Both the position numbers and the translations under genes were made by a program. Positions 1 through 10,967 of a stretch of 49,907 nucleotides of DNA are shown piece after piece. Position 1 is the first letter of the stretch, and each line of letters starts with the position of its first letter. The stretch is from Burkholderiales bacterium (GTDB lineage: Bacteria > Pseudomonadota > Gammaproteobacteria > Burkholderiales > Burkholderiaceae_F): positions 1,274,281 to 1,324,187 of the forward strand of contig CP070661.1 in NCBI GenBank assembly GCA_020355165.1. Reading direction: 5' to 3'. The notes beneath the pieces were generated by a model that had not been told where the DNA came from, made no database searches, and saw nothing but the letters and a program-made list of their open reading frames with translations.

Positions 1-41
1 ACCGGTTTCCTCCCCCTCTCGCGCCGGCCGCCCGGCGGCGC

Positions 42-905
42 TCAGCGGCGCGGCGGGATCGTCGCACAGGGATCTTCGCGCGGCTGCACCGGCGTGCCGA
101 AGGCGACGTCGAAGCGCTGCGCCCAGTCTTCCTCGCCGGCCGGACCGCGCTCGAGCAGGCCGATGGTGATCACCCGCGCGCGCTCGGCGTCGTCGAGGAA
201 GAACGGCACGCCGATGTCGTTGCGCGCGTGGCCGTTGCCGGTCAGCAGCACCACGCCGCGCGCGAAGTACGGGCGGATCGACTGCGCCAGCACCAGGTCG
301 CGGGCGATCTGCGCCCGCGCCATCGCCGGCAGCGCCTCCGCCGGCATGCGGTTGCAGTGGCCATCGTCGACCGCCTGCTCGTGCGCGGCGAGCAGCGGCG
401 GCGGCAGGGCATCGAGCGCAAAGCGCTCGCGCGCGCCGTCGTCGAACACCGCAGCGAAGCCGTGCGTCGCCACGCGCATCGCCTCGGCGCGCGACAGGTT
501 GGCGGCGACGATCGGCAGCTCGTACTCGAGCGCCAGCTCGACGAATGGCCGGTACAGCCGCCAGTCCCAGCCGCGTGCCGGCCGCGCCTGCGCGATCAGG
601 TGCTCGGCCACCGTGCTGCCCGGCGGCGGCGTCTCGCCCCTGGCGCGGTCGATGTCGGCCTGCCGCTCGCGGTCGAACTGCTCGAAGGCGATCGCCGGCC
701 GCGCGCCGCCGGCCACCAGCCGGCGCACCGCCGCGACGCGCACGGCGTGCTGGGCGGCGTTGTCGTGCACCTCGCCGAGCAGCACCACCGGCCGCCGGGC
801 CATTTCCTGCGCCAGCGCCTGCTCGCCGAAGTCCTCGCGCAGCGCCCCCGCCAGCGCGGGCGCCGCCAACGCTGCGGCGATCAGTGGCGCGAGGATTCGT
901 CTCAT
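42..905 (-). CDS. ChaN family protein (haem-binding uptake / Tiki-like superfamily)
   Basis: A 287-residue exported protein. Residues 1-20 form a signal peptide (Arg-Arg, Ala/Leu-rich core, Ala-Leu-Ala before the cut). The mature part has the family's opening LLGEVHDN motif at about 42-49 and a closing LLTGNGHARND motif near 220; the Glu and His residues in these motifs are the conserved features of the EreA/ChaN-like fold. There is no lipobox Cys, so it is probably periplasmic rather than a lipoprotein. Known members (Campylobacter ChaN) bind haem; the substrate here is inferred. It starts 3 bp after the stop of the signal-peptidase-like gene, so the two are probably cotranscribed with the PNPOx-like gene upstream. 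The family is clear; the biochemical role is not. Confidence 0.85.
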   Translation of the reverse strand: MRRILAPLIAAALAAPALAGALREDFGEQALAQEMARRPVVLLGEVHDNAAQHAVRVAAVRRLVAGGARPAIAFEQFDRERQADIDRARGETPPPGSTVAEHLIAQARPARGWDWRLYRPFVELALEYELPIVAANLSRAEAMRVATHGFAAVFDDGARERFALDALPPPLLAAHEQAVDDGHCNRMPAEALPAMARAQIARDLVLAQSIRPYFARGVVLLTGNGHARNDIGVPFFLDDAERARVITIGLLERGPAGEEDWAQRFDVAFGTPVQPREDPCATIPPRR

Positions 906-908
906 GCG

Positions 909-1355
909 CTACGGCTCGAGCCCGGGCCGCCACGTCAGCCGCGACAGCGGCCAGGCGAGCAGCAGTACCCGGCCCTCGATCTGGTCGCGCTCCAGCACCG
1001 CGTGGCCGTGCTGTGCCAGCTCGTCGTCGACCGCGAACTCGTCCGGGCCGAGCTGGCGCAGCTGCATGCCGCCGGCCAGCACCGGATCGCCGGGTCCGCC
1101 GCGCACGCGCCTCAGCATGCGGCCGCGCGGATCGCCGGGCATCTGCAGCGACACGATCTCGCCGGGGCGGTAGTCGATGAAACGGCCGCTGGCTCGGTCG
1201 ACGACGATCGCGTCGCCGTCGAGCAGCGCCGGCGCCATGAAGTCGCCGACGACGAAGCCGCGGCTGAACAGGAAGCTCACCGCCGCGGTGGTGACGACGA
1301 AGGCGATCAGCAGCGCCAGCAGAGCGCGGACGAGATCGCTGCGGACGCGGCTCAT
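909..1355 (-). CDS. Signal peptidase I-fold (S26) protein lacking the catalytic Ser/Lys dyad
   Basis: A 148-residue protein with one N-terminal membrane segment (about 8-30) followed by a periplasmic S26-like domain. Box B reads FMAPALLDGD (39-48) where active enzymes have SMxPTLxxGD, so Phe39 replaces the nucleophilic Ser. Box D reads MLRRVRGGPGD (80-90) where active enzymes have the general-base Lys (YIKRxxGLPGD), so Arg82 replaces Lys. The GDNRxxSxDSR box is also lost. The fold is therefore recognisable but the protease should be inactive. The ATG at 1355 is chosen because it clears the stop of the upstream gene; a GTG at 1382 would add 9 residues and overlap it by 11 bp. It lies between a PNPOx-like and a ChaN-like gene, which suggests a scaffold or binding role, by inference only. 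Confidence 0.8.
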   Translation of the reverse strand: MSRVRSDLVRALLALLIAFVVTTAAVSFLFSRGFVVGDFMAPALLDGDAIVVDRASGRFIDYRPGEIVSLQMPGDPRGRMLRRVRGGPGDPVLAGGMQLRQLGPDEFAVDDELAQHGHAVLERDQIEGRVLLLAWPLSRLTWRPGLEP

Positions 1356-1371
1356 GGGCTCGTGGCGGACC

Positions 1372-1845
1372 TCAGCCTTCACCGAGAGCGCGCGCGAACA
1401 GTTCCGGCGTCAGGCCCACTGCCTGCGCGAAGCCGCCGATGAAGCGCACCGAGTCCGGCCGGATGGCAAACAGCGAGAAGTCGGGCAAGGCGAAGATCTC
1501 GGCTGCCTGGGGAAAGCGCCGCAGGTACAGGGCCCTGGCCGACGCATGGCGCGGCGAGCCGGCGTCGAGCGGCGCGGCATCGCCCTGGATCGTCGCCCGC
1601 GCGCGCGCCTGCGGCGCTCCGCCGTCGTCCGGCGCGACGACCAGCAGGCTGACGCGCCGGTGCTCGAGCATGTCGCGCGTGTGCGGCGACAGGCTGCTGA
1701 CGTGGATCAGGAATTCCGGCGTGGCCTCGTCGAGCGCGAACGGCACCATCGACACGTAGGGCTCGCCCCGGTGCAGGGTGCCAAGCGCGGCGAGCGTCTG
1801 CCGCCGCAGCAGCAGGCGCAGCAGCTCGAAGCGCGGCGCGCTCAT
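1372..1845 (-). CDS. Pyridoxamine 5'-phosphate oxidase-fold protein, HugZ-like
   Basis: A 157-residue cytoplasmic protein of the FMN/haem-binding split-barrel (PNPOx) family. Visible features are the N-terminal helix with an LLRRQTLAALGTL segment, the strand GEPYVSMVPFALDE, the FLIHVSSLSPHTRDML segment typical of HugZ-like proteins, and the late PDFSLFAIRPDSVRFIGGF segment. It is shorter than HugZ proteins that carry a C-terminal DUF2470 domain, which is absent. Some relatives degrade haem, others are flavin oxidoreductases; the choice cannot be made from sequence. Its ATG at 1845 overlaps the TGA of the 65-aa upstream gene as ATGA, which fixes the start and implies translational coupling. 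Confidence 0.82.
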   Translation of the reverse strand: MSAPRFELLRLLLRRQTLAALGTLHRGEPYVSMVPFALDEATPEFLIHVSSLSPHTRDMLEHRRVSLLVVAPDDGGAPQARARATIQGDAAPLDAGSPRHASARALYLRRFPQAAEIFALPDFSLFAIRPDSVRFIGGFAQAVGLTPELFARALGEG

Positions 1846-2039
1846 CGGGCGGGGCGGGGTTTGTGCTCGCCCCATTGGGTGACCAGCCCGGGCATCGCGC
1901 GCACGCGGGCCGGCAAGGTCGCGGGGCCGAACTCGGCGGGCGGCGCGGCGGCCGTGCCGGTGGAGAGCACCGTGGGCTGCGGGGCGCCGGCGAGCGGCTG
2001 ATCAAGGCTCTGGCGGGCGAGTTCTTCTTTGGCTGGCAT
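1842..2039 (-). CDS. Small hypothetical protein (65 aa)
   Basis: A 65-residue reading frame with no recognised domain, signal peptide or membrane segment; the middle is Ala/Pro-rich and the C-terminus basic. Support for it being real is positional: its TGA overlaps the ATG of the PNPOx-like gene in an ATGA junction, the pattern of a coupled operon, and it begins near the divergent promoter region. The ribosome binding site is weak (GGGACGACAG upstream), so it could also be leader sequence of the downstream gene. Confidence 0.5.
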   Translation of the reverse strand: MPAKEELARQSLDQPLAGAPQPTVLSTGTAAAPPAEFGPATLPARVRAMPGLVTQWGEHKPRPAR

Positions 2040-2113
2040 GCCGGCTGTCGCTGTCGTCCCTTACGGGCGAATGGTAACCAGCGCCGCGCAGTATCACGGC
2101 AATTAGCAGGCGG

Positions 2114-2134
2114 GAGCGTGAAAAATTCACGCTC
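2114..2134. promoter_or_regulatory. Perfect inverted repeat in the divergent promoter region
   Basis: GAGCGTGAA, a 3-base AAA centre, then TTCACGCTC: a perfect 9-bp dyad, lying in the spacer between the leftward 65-aa/PNPOx-like operon and the rightward patatin-like gene. It has no following T-run, so an operator for a dimeric regulator is more likely than a terminator. The regulator is unknown. Confidence 0.5.
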
Positions 2135-2311
2135 GCGGGAGGTTGGCTTTGCCTGCGCTTCAGCCGCCGCTCCTGCGCGATGCGCCCGCCAGCGAGGTGG
2201 CAGCGTGCGACGGCGCTGCGCACACGAGGGCGCCGCGCGCGCTCGCCGTATAGTCGTTGCATGCGTGGGACGGCCAGATGGCCGGCCGGCAGCGATTCTT
2301 CGAGGCAGGCG

Positions 2312-3184
2312 TTGGCAAAGACGGTTTCGCTGGTTCTGGGCAGCGGCGGTGCGCGCGGCCTGGCGCACATCGGCGTGATCCAGTGGCTCACCGAGAACGA
2401 TTACGAGATCCGTTCGGTGTCGGGCTCGTCGATCGGGGCGCTGATCGGCGGCATCTACGCGGCGGGCAAGCTCGATGTCTACGCCAGGTGGGTGCGGGCG
2501 CTCGAGCGCATGCAGGTGCTGCGCCTGCTCGACCTGTCGTTCAGCGGCGCCGGCCTGTTCAAGGGCGAGCGCATCATGGCGGTGCTGCGCGAGCTGATCG
2601 GCGAGTTCGAGATCGAGCGGCTGCCGATCTCCTTCACCGCCGTGGCCACCGACCTCGAGTCGGGGGCCGAAGTGTGGCTGCGCGAGGGAAGGCTCTTCGA
2701 TGCGATCCGCGCCTCGATTGCCACGCCGTTGATCTTCACGCCCTACGAGCACGCCGGACGAACGCTGCTCGACGGCGGCCTGGTCAACCCGGTGCCGGTG
2801 GCGCCAACGCTCGCCGACACCACCGAGCTCACCGTGGCGGTCGACCTGAGCGGTCGTTTCGAGGCGCAGTCGCCCCCGGCGGTCGCCAGCGCGCCGATGG
2901 CGGACGCCAACAGCTACGCCCAGCGCATCCGCGCCTTCGTCGAGAGCCTGCAGGGGCCGAAGCCACCAGCCGAAACGACGCAGGGCATGTTCGACATCGC
3001 CATGGCGTCGATGGACACGATGCAGAGCACGATCGCGCGGCTGAAGCTCGCCGCCTATGCGCCGAACGTGATGATCGAGGTCCCGCGCAACGCCTGCGGC
3101 TACATCGAGTACTGGCGTGCCGAGGAGATGATCGCGCTCGGCCGCGAGCGCACGCGGCGAGCGTTCGCGGCAGCCGTGCTGTAG
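2312..3184 (+). CDS. Patatin-like phospholipase, RssA/NTE type
   Basis: A 290-residue cytoplasmic patatin-family serine hydrolase. It shows the oxyanion-hole glycine motif GSGGARG (10-16), the nucleophile elbow GSSIG with Ser40, and the catalytic Asp in the DGG motif (LLDGGLVNP, about residue 164), so the Ser-Asp dyad is intact. Lipid acyl hydrolase activity follows from the family; the substrate is unknown. The TTG at 2312 is preferred: GAGG lies 6 bases upstream and homologues begin (S/A)KTVSLVLGSGG. An upstream in-frame ATG at 2261 would add a 17-residue Arg-rich tail and lies immediately behind a TATAGT -10-like hexamer, which makes it less likely. It stands alone, divergent from the leftward cluster. 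Confidence 0.88.
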   Translation: MAKTVSLVLGSGGARGLAHIGVIQWLTENDYEIRSVSGSSIGALIGGIYAAGKLDVYARWVRALERMQVLRLLDLSFSGAGLFKGERIMAVLRELIGEFEIERLPISFTAVATDLESGAEVWLREGRLFDAIRASIATPLIFTPYEHAGRTLLDGGLVNPVPVAPTLADTTELTVAVDLSGRFEAQSPPAVASAPMADANSYAQRIRAFVESLQGPKPPAETTQGMFDIAMASMDTMQSTIARLKLAAYAPNVMIEVPRNACGYIEYWRAEEMIALGRERTRRAFAAAVL

Positions 3185-3202
3185 GCCGCGCGGCGGCGCG
3201 CC

Positions 3203-4390
3203 TCAGGCGTAGCGGCGCAGCTGCCGCGAGAACTCGGCCAGCGCGCCGATGCCGCTGCCCTCGGCGCGCGTGCACCAGTCCTGCAGCTGCCTGACGAGCT
3301 GCTCGCGGGTGGCGGTGGAGCGCCCCCAGATGGCCGCCAGTTCGCGCCGCATGGCGACCATCGTCTGCAACGGGCGCGACTTCGGCAGCGCGGCGGCCAG
3401 CCGGGCGCGTTCGGCGTCGCGCAGCATCTTTTCGTCACGCGCCAGCAGCCGGGGCTTGACGCGGCGCAACTCGCTCGCGTCCGCCGGCGAAGTGCGGCGC
3501 AGCTTGGCGACCTCCTCGCCGTAGATGCGCTTGAGCGACTTGGCGTACTTGGCCAGCACGTCGTAGCGGCAGCTGATCACCGCCTGCAGCGTCTGCAGAT
3601 CGACCACCGGCTTGGCCGCCGCAAAGTGCGGCCGCGGCGCGACGTGCTTGACCTGCGCCAGCCCGAGCGCGGCGAGCACGCGGATGTACAGCCAGCCGAT
3701 GTCGAACTCGTACCACTGGTACGAGAGCTTGGCGGAGGTCGGGTAGGCGTGATGGTTGTTGTGCAGCTCTTCGCCGCCGATCAGGAGGCCGATCGGGAAG
3801 ATGTTGGTGCTGGCATCGGCGGTGGGCCAGTGGCGGTAGCCCCAGTAGTGGCCGACGCCGTTGATCACGCCGGCCGCCCAGAACGGAATCCAGACGATCT
3901 GCACGAGCACGAGCAGCAGGCCGGGCACGATGCCGAACAGCGCGATGTCGACCGTGCCCATCAGGATCAGGCCGAGCGACTGGAAGCGCGAATACAGGTT
4001 GCGCTCGAGCCAGTCGTCGGGCGTGCCGTGGCCGTAGCGCTCGAGGGTCTCGCGCCGGTTGGCCTCCTTCACGTACAGGAACACGCCGCCCCACAGCACC
4101 CGGTTGATGCCGAGGACCTGCGGGCTGTGCGGGTCTTCGGGGGTGTCGCACTTGGCGTGGTGCTTGCGGTGCACGGCCGCCCATTCGCGCGTGACCATGC
4201 CGGTGGTGAACCACAGCCAGAAGCGGAAAAAATGGCTGGCGACCGGATGCAGTGCGATCGCGTGATGTGCCTGGTGCCGGTGCAGGAAGATGGTGACCGA
4301 GGCGATGGTGACGTGGGTCAGGCCCAGGGCGATCAGCGCGATGCCCCACCACGGCAGATCGAAAACACCGGCAAAGAGCAACGAATCCAT
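3203..4390 (-). CDS. Delta-9-type fatty acid desaturase (membrane, DesC/OLE1-like)
   Basis: A 395-residue integral membrane di-iron desaturase. The three histidine boxes are complete: HRHQAHH at 37-43, HRKHH at 74-78 and HNNHH at 210-214. Hydrophobic segments lie at about 12-36, 52-66, and two around 140-180. This pattern is the acyl-CoA/acyl-lipid delta-9 desaturase family, which introduces a cis double bond into saturated acyl chains and adjusts membrane fluidity. The C-terminal 120 or so residues are Arg/Lys-rich and beyond the core domain. A good ribosome binding site (GGAGGG) precedes the ATG. The gene is monocistronic, with a 478-bp spacer behind gyrB upstream. Confidence 0.92.
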   Translation of the reverse strand: MDSLLFAGVFDLPWWGIALIALGLTHVTIASVTIFLHRHQAHHAIALHPVASHFFRFWLWFTTGMVTREWAAVHRKHHAKCDTPEDPHSPQVLGINRVLWGGVFLYVKEANRRETLERYGHGTPDDWLERNLYSRFQSLGLILMGTVDIALFGIVPGLLLVLVQIVWIPFWAAGVINGVGHYWGYRHWPTADASTNIFPIGLLIGGEELHNNHHAYPTSAKLSYQWYEFDIGWLYIRVLAALGLAQVKHVAPRPHFAAAKPVVDLQTLQAVISCRYDVLAKYAKSLKRIYGEEVAKLRRTSPADASELRRVKPRLLARDEKMLRDAERARLAAALPKSRPLQTMVAMRRELAAIWGRSTATREQLVRQLQDWCTRAEGSGIGALAEFSRQLRRYA

Positions 4391-4868
4391 AGGCCCTCCA
4401 TCGTTGCCTCTTCAGCAAAAAAGCTACGCCGCTGCAGGTTGTGCAGGGTGATCGAGGTCAACGACGGGCGCGGCCAGCGGGGGCATTTCGGCACGAAATC
4501 GTTCGCGCGGCCGCGGCCGCGGCAGCACGCGCCCGCCGATCACGGGTCCCTCGTGAGATGTACGGGGCCAGCCTCGCCGGCTGCTCTGCGCCAGCACGAC
4601 CCGCCCCGCCGCGGACCGATCCGAAGCAGGGGCTCGGGAAGATTCGACAGGGCCGGCGCCTAGCCGCCGGGCCGGCGTTGCCTTCGGTCGGGCTACTCAG
4701 GTCGGCGTTGCGCCGGCCTGCCGCGTCCAGCGCGGGTCAAACCGAAGCCCAGGGCTTTCCATGCACTTGGACGTGGCCACAGCCGCGCCCACCACTGCGC
4801 CTCAGCGGACGCGCGTCGGCAACTGCTGAGAAGGTTTGCCTCTGTTCTGAGAGCCTGCCGCGCCCCGC
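4391..4868. other. Intergenic spacer between gyrB and the desaturase gene
   Basis: About 480 bp with no convincing gene on either strand. It must hold the end of the gyrB transcript and the promoter of the desaturase. I see no clear stem-plus-T-run terminator, tRNA or DnaA box. A short Trp-rich frame on the minus strand (roughly 4700-4830) has no start or ribosome binding site and may be chance or a gene remnant. Confidence 0.5.
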
Positions 4869-8566
<3,698 letters not shown>

Positions 8567-8832
8567 TGTCTTTTCTCTCTCTCTCTCAGAATAAGAATTG
8601 CTGGTTAATAGAGACCAGCTGGTGCCGGGGAAAAGCCGCCGCAGCGCTTATGCATCAGCGGTTTGCCGCAATGACAAGCCTGTGTACAGGCCGTTGGCAG
8701 CTCTGCACGGCGGCTGTGGACGGCATTGGACAAGGGCCGCGGCTTTTCGGAGAACCGCGCATTTTCCCACGGCTACCCACAGGCGTGCAGCAGCCCTGTC
8801 CACAGCGTCGGCGGCCGCCCGGGACGGCCGCC
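8567..8832. promoter_or_regulatory. dnaA-dnaN spacer with degenerate DnaA-box-like sequences
   Basis: This 266-bp spacer contains several 9-mers close to TTATCCACA or its complement: TGTGTACAG (8681-8689), TGTGGACGG (8715-8723), TTTTCCCAC (8762-8770), CTACCCACA (8773-8781) and CTGTCCACA (8796-8804). None is perfect; most differ from the consensus at two or more positions. The crowding within about 125 bp suggests DnaA-dependent control of dnaN or a secondary origin element. The dnaN-proximal end has a (TC)7 run. Confidence 0.45.
8574..8587 (-). promoter_or_regulatory. GA-tract ribosome binding region of dnaN
   Basis: On the coding strand seven GA units, followed by AAAAGACA, lie immediately upstream of the dnaN ATG. 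This provides an extended purine Shine-Dalgarno rather than a single AGGAG. A dinucleotide tract of this length is prone to slippage, so its length could vary between strains. Confidence 0.55.
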
Positions 8833-10212
8833 TCAACTCTTCAGCGCCTGCTCGAGCACGTGCAGGGCGTGGTTCAGTTCGCTGTCCTTGCCGCGGTGCT
8901 GGCCGATCTTGCGCACCGCGTGCAGTACGGTGGTGTGGTCGCGGCCGCCGAACAGCTCGCCGATCTCCGGCAGGCTCTTCTGCGTCATCTCCTTGGCGAG
9001 GTACATGGCGACCTGGCGCGGCATGGCGATCGAGTTCGGCCGCCGCTTGCTGTACATGTCGGCCACCTTGATCTTGTAGTAGTCAGCGACCGTCTTCTGG
9101 ATCAGCTCGACCGTGACCTGGCCGGTGCTGGCGCCGAGCAGGTCCTTCAGCGCCTCGCGGGCCAGGTCGACCGACAGCGGCCGGCCATGGAAGGAGGCAA
9201 AGGCGAGGATCTTGCGCAGCGCGCCTTCGAGCTCGCGCACGTTGCTGCGCAGGTTCTTGGCGATGAAGAAGGCTACTTCCTCGGACAGCTCGGCCCGCTC
9301 GAGCTCCGCCTTCTTCAGCAGGATCGCCACGCGCATCTCGAGTTCGGGCGGCTCGATGCCGACCGTCAGCCCGGAGGAGAAGCGCGACACCAGCCGGTCC
9401 TCGATGTCCTTCAGCTCCTTCGGATAGGTGTCCGAGGTGATGATGATCTGCTTGCGGCCGGCGACCAGCGCCTCGAAGGCGTAGAAGAACTCCTCCTGGG
9501 TGCGGCTCTTGCCGCCGAAGAACTGGATGTCGTCGATCAGCAGCAGATCGAGCGAGTGGTAATAGCGCTTGAACTCGTCGAAGGCCTTCTTCTGGTAGGC
9601 ACGCACGACGTCGCTGACGTACTGCTCGGCGTGGATGTAGCGCACCTTGGCATTCGGCCGCCGGGCCAGGATGCCGTTGCCGACTGCGTGCACCAGGTGC
9701 GTCTTGCCCAGACCGACCCCGCCGTACAGGAACAGCGGGTTGTAGGAACCGCCGGGGTTCTCGGCCACCTGCATGGCTGCCGCGCGGGCCAGCTGGTTGG
9801 CCTTGCCGGTGACGAAGGTGTCGAAGGTCAGCCCCGGCTGCAGGCGTGCCCGCTCGACGTGTTCGACCCCGCCCTGGACCGTGAGCGGCAGGCCGTTGTT
9901 GAGCACAGCGGGGCCGCTCGCCGCCGTGCTCTGCCCTGCCGGTTCACTTCCCCGCGGTTCGGCTTCGGTCGCCGACACCTCGAAGTCGACCTCGACCGGC
10001 TGGCGGGCAAGCTCGGTGGCTGCCGCCCGGATCCGCGCCTCGAACTGGATGCGGATGGCATCGAGCTTCAGCCGGTTCGGCGCGCCGAGCCGCAGTCGCC
10101 GCCCTTCCGGGTCGTAGGAGATCGCCCGCAGAGGCTTGATCCAGGCGACGTATTGCTGCGGGGTGAGTTCGCGCTCCAGCACCCTGGAGCAGTCCTGCCA
10201 GATCTGAATCAT
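8833..10212 (-). CDS. dnaA: Chromosomal replication initiator protein DnaA
   Basis: A 459-residue initiator. Domain I (1-80) begins [20 protein letters not shown]; domain II is a short Ala/Gly/Pro-rich linker (about 82-112). The AAA+ domain III has Walker A GGVGLGKT (164-171), Walker [10 protein letters not shown] (about 223-231) and the sensor segment TSDTYPKEL. Domain IV (last 110 residues) has the helix-turn-helix with the DnaA signature [15 protein letters not shown], which contacts the DnaA box. The ATG is preceded by AAGG. The gene sits directly beside the oriC spacer and heads dnaA-dnaN-gyrB. Confidence 0.98.
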   Translation of the reverse strand: MIQIWQDCSRVLERELTPQQYVAWIKPLRAISYDPEGRRLRLGAPNRLKLDAIRIQFEARIRAAATELARQPVEVDFEVSATEAEPRGSEPAGQSTAASGPAVLNNGLPLTVQGGVEHVERARLQPGLTFDTFVTGKANQLARAAAMQVAENPGGSYNPLFLYGGVGLGKTHLVHAVGNGILARRPNAKVRYIHAEQYVSDVVRAYQKKAFDEFKRYYHSLDLLLIDDIQFFGGKSRTQEEFFYAFEALVAGRKQIIITSDTYPKELKDIEDRLVSRFSSGLTVGIEPPELEMRVAILLKKAELERAELSEEVAFFIAKNLRSNVRELEGALRKILAFASFHGRPLSVDLAREALKDLLGASTGQVTVELIQKTVADYYKIKVADMYSKRRPNSIAMPRQVAMYLAKEMTQKSLPEIGELFGGRDHTTVLHAVRKIGQHRGKDSELNHALHVLEQALKS

Positions 10213-10438
10213 TGGCCTTGCTTTTCAGCCCCCTCGCGGCCGGTTTACCCGATGATGCCGGGCCCGGCGTCTGTTTTGTTCGGCATTCGCCGCAGATTCG
10301 GCGAAATTGGCCGCAGATAACCCAGTTTGTCAGCCGTTTACCGCCGCCAGCCGCCGCCCCATCGCCCCTCCTGAGGGGTCCGCAGCCGTCGGGAAGATCG
10401 CCAAAGCCGACGCCGGAGTCTATCCAGTCATGCCGCCC

Positions 10439-10447
10439 TTATCCACA
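10439..10447 (+). promoter_or_regulatory. DnaA box (perfect consensus)
   Basis: TTATCCACA, an exact match to the high-affinity R-type DnaA box, centrally placed in the dnaA-rpmH spacer. Confidence 0.8.
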
Positions 10448-10553
10448 GTCGACGACCGGCTGCCCAGTCGATAAGCACGGACGAAATGAGTTCCTTAGGG
10501 CCCTTGACGGACAGTGGACACTCACATACCGCGATGCCCGCTGAATAGGCCAG

Positions 10554-10566
10554 AAAAAAAATTTTT
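10554..10566. promoter_or_regulatory. AT-rich run, candidate DNA unwinding element
   Basis: Eight A followed by five T in otherwise very GC-rich DNA, flanked on the right by two near-consensus DnaA boxes 15 and 36 bp away. This arrangement is what an origin unwinding element needs; the function is inferred. Confidence 0.5.
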
Positions 10567-10580
10567 CGGCTTTCTTCCGT

Positions 10581-10610
10581 TGTGAATAAGGACGCAAAAG
10601 CTGTGGACAA
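10581..10610 (-). promoter_or_regulatory. Two near-consensus DnaA boxes
   Basis: Read on the minus strand these are TTATTCACA (10581-10589) and TTGTCCACA (10602-10610), each one base from TTATCCACA. They lie beside the A8T5 run, and their start points are spaced 21 bp (two helical turns), as expected for cooperating DnaA sites. Confidence 0.6.
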
Positions 10611-10663
10611 CGGCCCCAGGTCCCGTTGCGACGGGGCGCGGGCAGCGCAACGGCCCGGCCGGT

Positions 10664-10692
10664 TTGACGCCGCCCGGCCCATCGCTTCTAAT
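10664..10692 (+). promoter_or_regulatory. Sigma-70-type promoter of rpmH
   Basis: TTGACG (10664-10669) and TCTAAT (10687-10692) are separated by 17 bp, a good -35/-10 pair pointing at rpmH. A start near 10699 would give a leader of about 128 nt before the rpmH ATG. It probably drives rpmH-rnpA-yidD-yidC. Confidence 0.55.
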
Positions 10693-10826
10693 AGCGGGCT
10701 TTTCGCGGCCGGGCGTCAGGGCCTTCCGCCACGGTAAACCGCCCCCGGTTGTCGCGCCACCGCCGGCGCCGGCGTGCAGGATCCGATTTTCGGCGCCACG
10801 CCGGCGTCCCAGCAGGAATCCAGACC

Positions 10827-10967
10827 ATGTCCACCAAACGCACGTTCCAGCCCTCGGTCGTCAAGCGCAAGCGCACGCACGGATTCCTTGTTCGCATGAG
10901 GACGCGCGGCGGCCGCGCGATCTTGAATGCGCGCCGCGCCAAGGGCCGCAAGCGCCTCGCCGCCTGA
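10827..10967 (+). CDS. rpmH: 50S ribosomal protein L34
   Basis: A 46-residue, strongly basic ribosomal protein. It starts [20 protein letters not shown] and continues with [24 protein letters not shown], essentially the complete L34 sequence with a two-residue longer N-terminus than the usual 44 aa (MKRT...). The ribosome binding site AGGA precedes the ATG. It is the first gene of the rpmH-rnpA-yidD-yidC group, next to oriC as in most bacteria. Confidence 0.97.
   Translation: MSTKRTFQPSVVKRKRTHGFLVRMRTRGGRAILNARRAKGRKRLAA

Larger units (their letters stand above)
10213..10826. other. Putative replication origin (oriC) between dnaA and rpmH
   Basis: This 614-bp spacer has the marks of an origin: a perfect DnaA box TTATCCACA at 10439-10447; two near-boxes on the other strand, TGTGAATAA at 10581-10589 and TGTGGACAA at 10602-10610; and an A8T5 run at 10554-10566 that is by far the most AT-rich stretch nearby and a candidate unwinding element. 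Near dnaA there is a small dyad, TTCGCCG/CGGCGAA, at 10286-10305. The right part carries the rpmH promoter and leader. Origin function is inferred from the dnaA/rpmH context plus these motifs. Confidence 0.75.
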
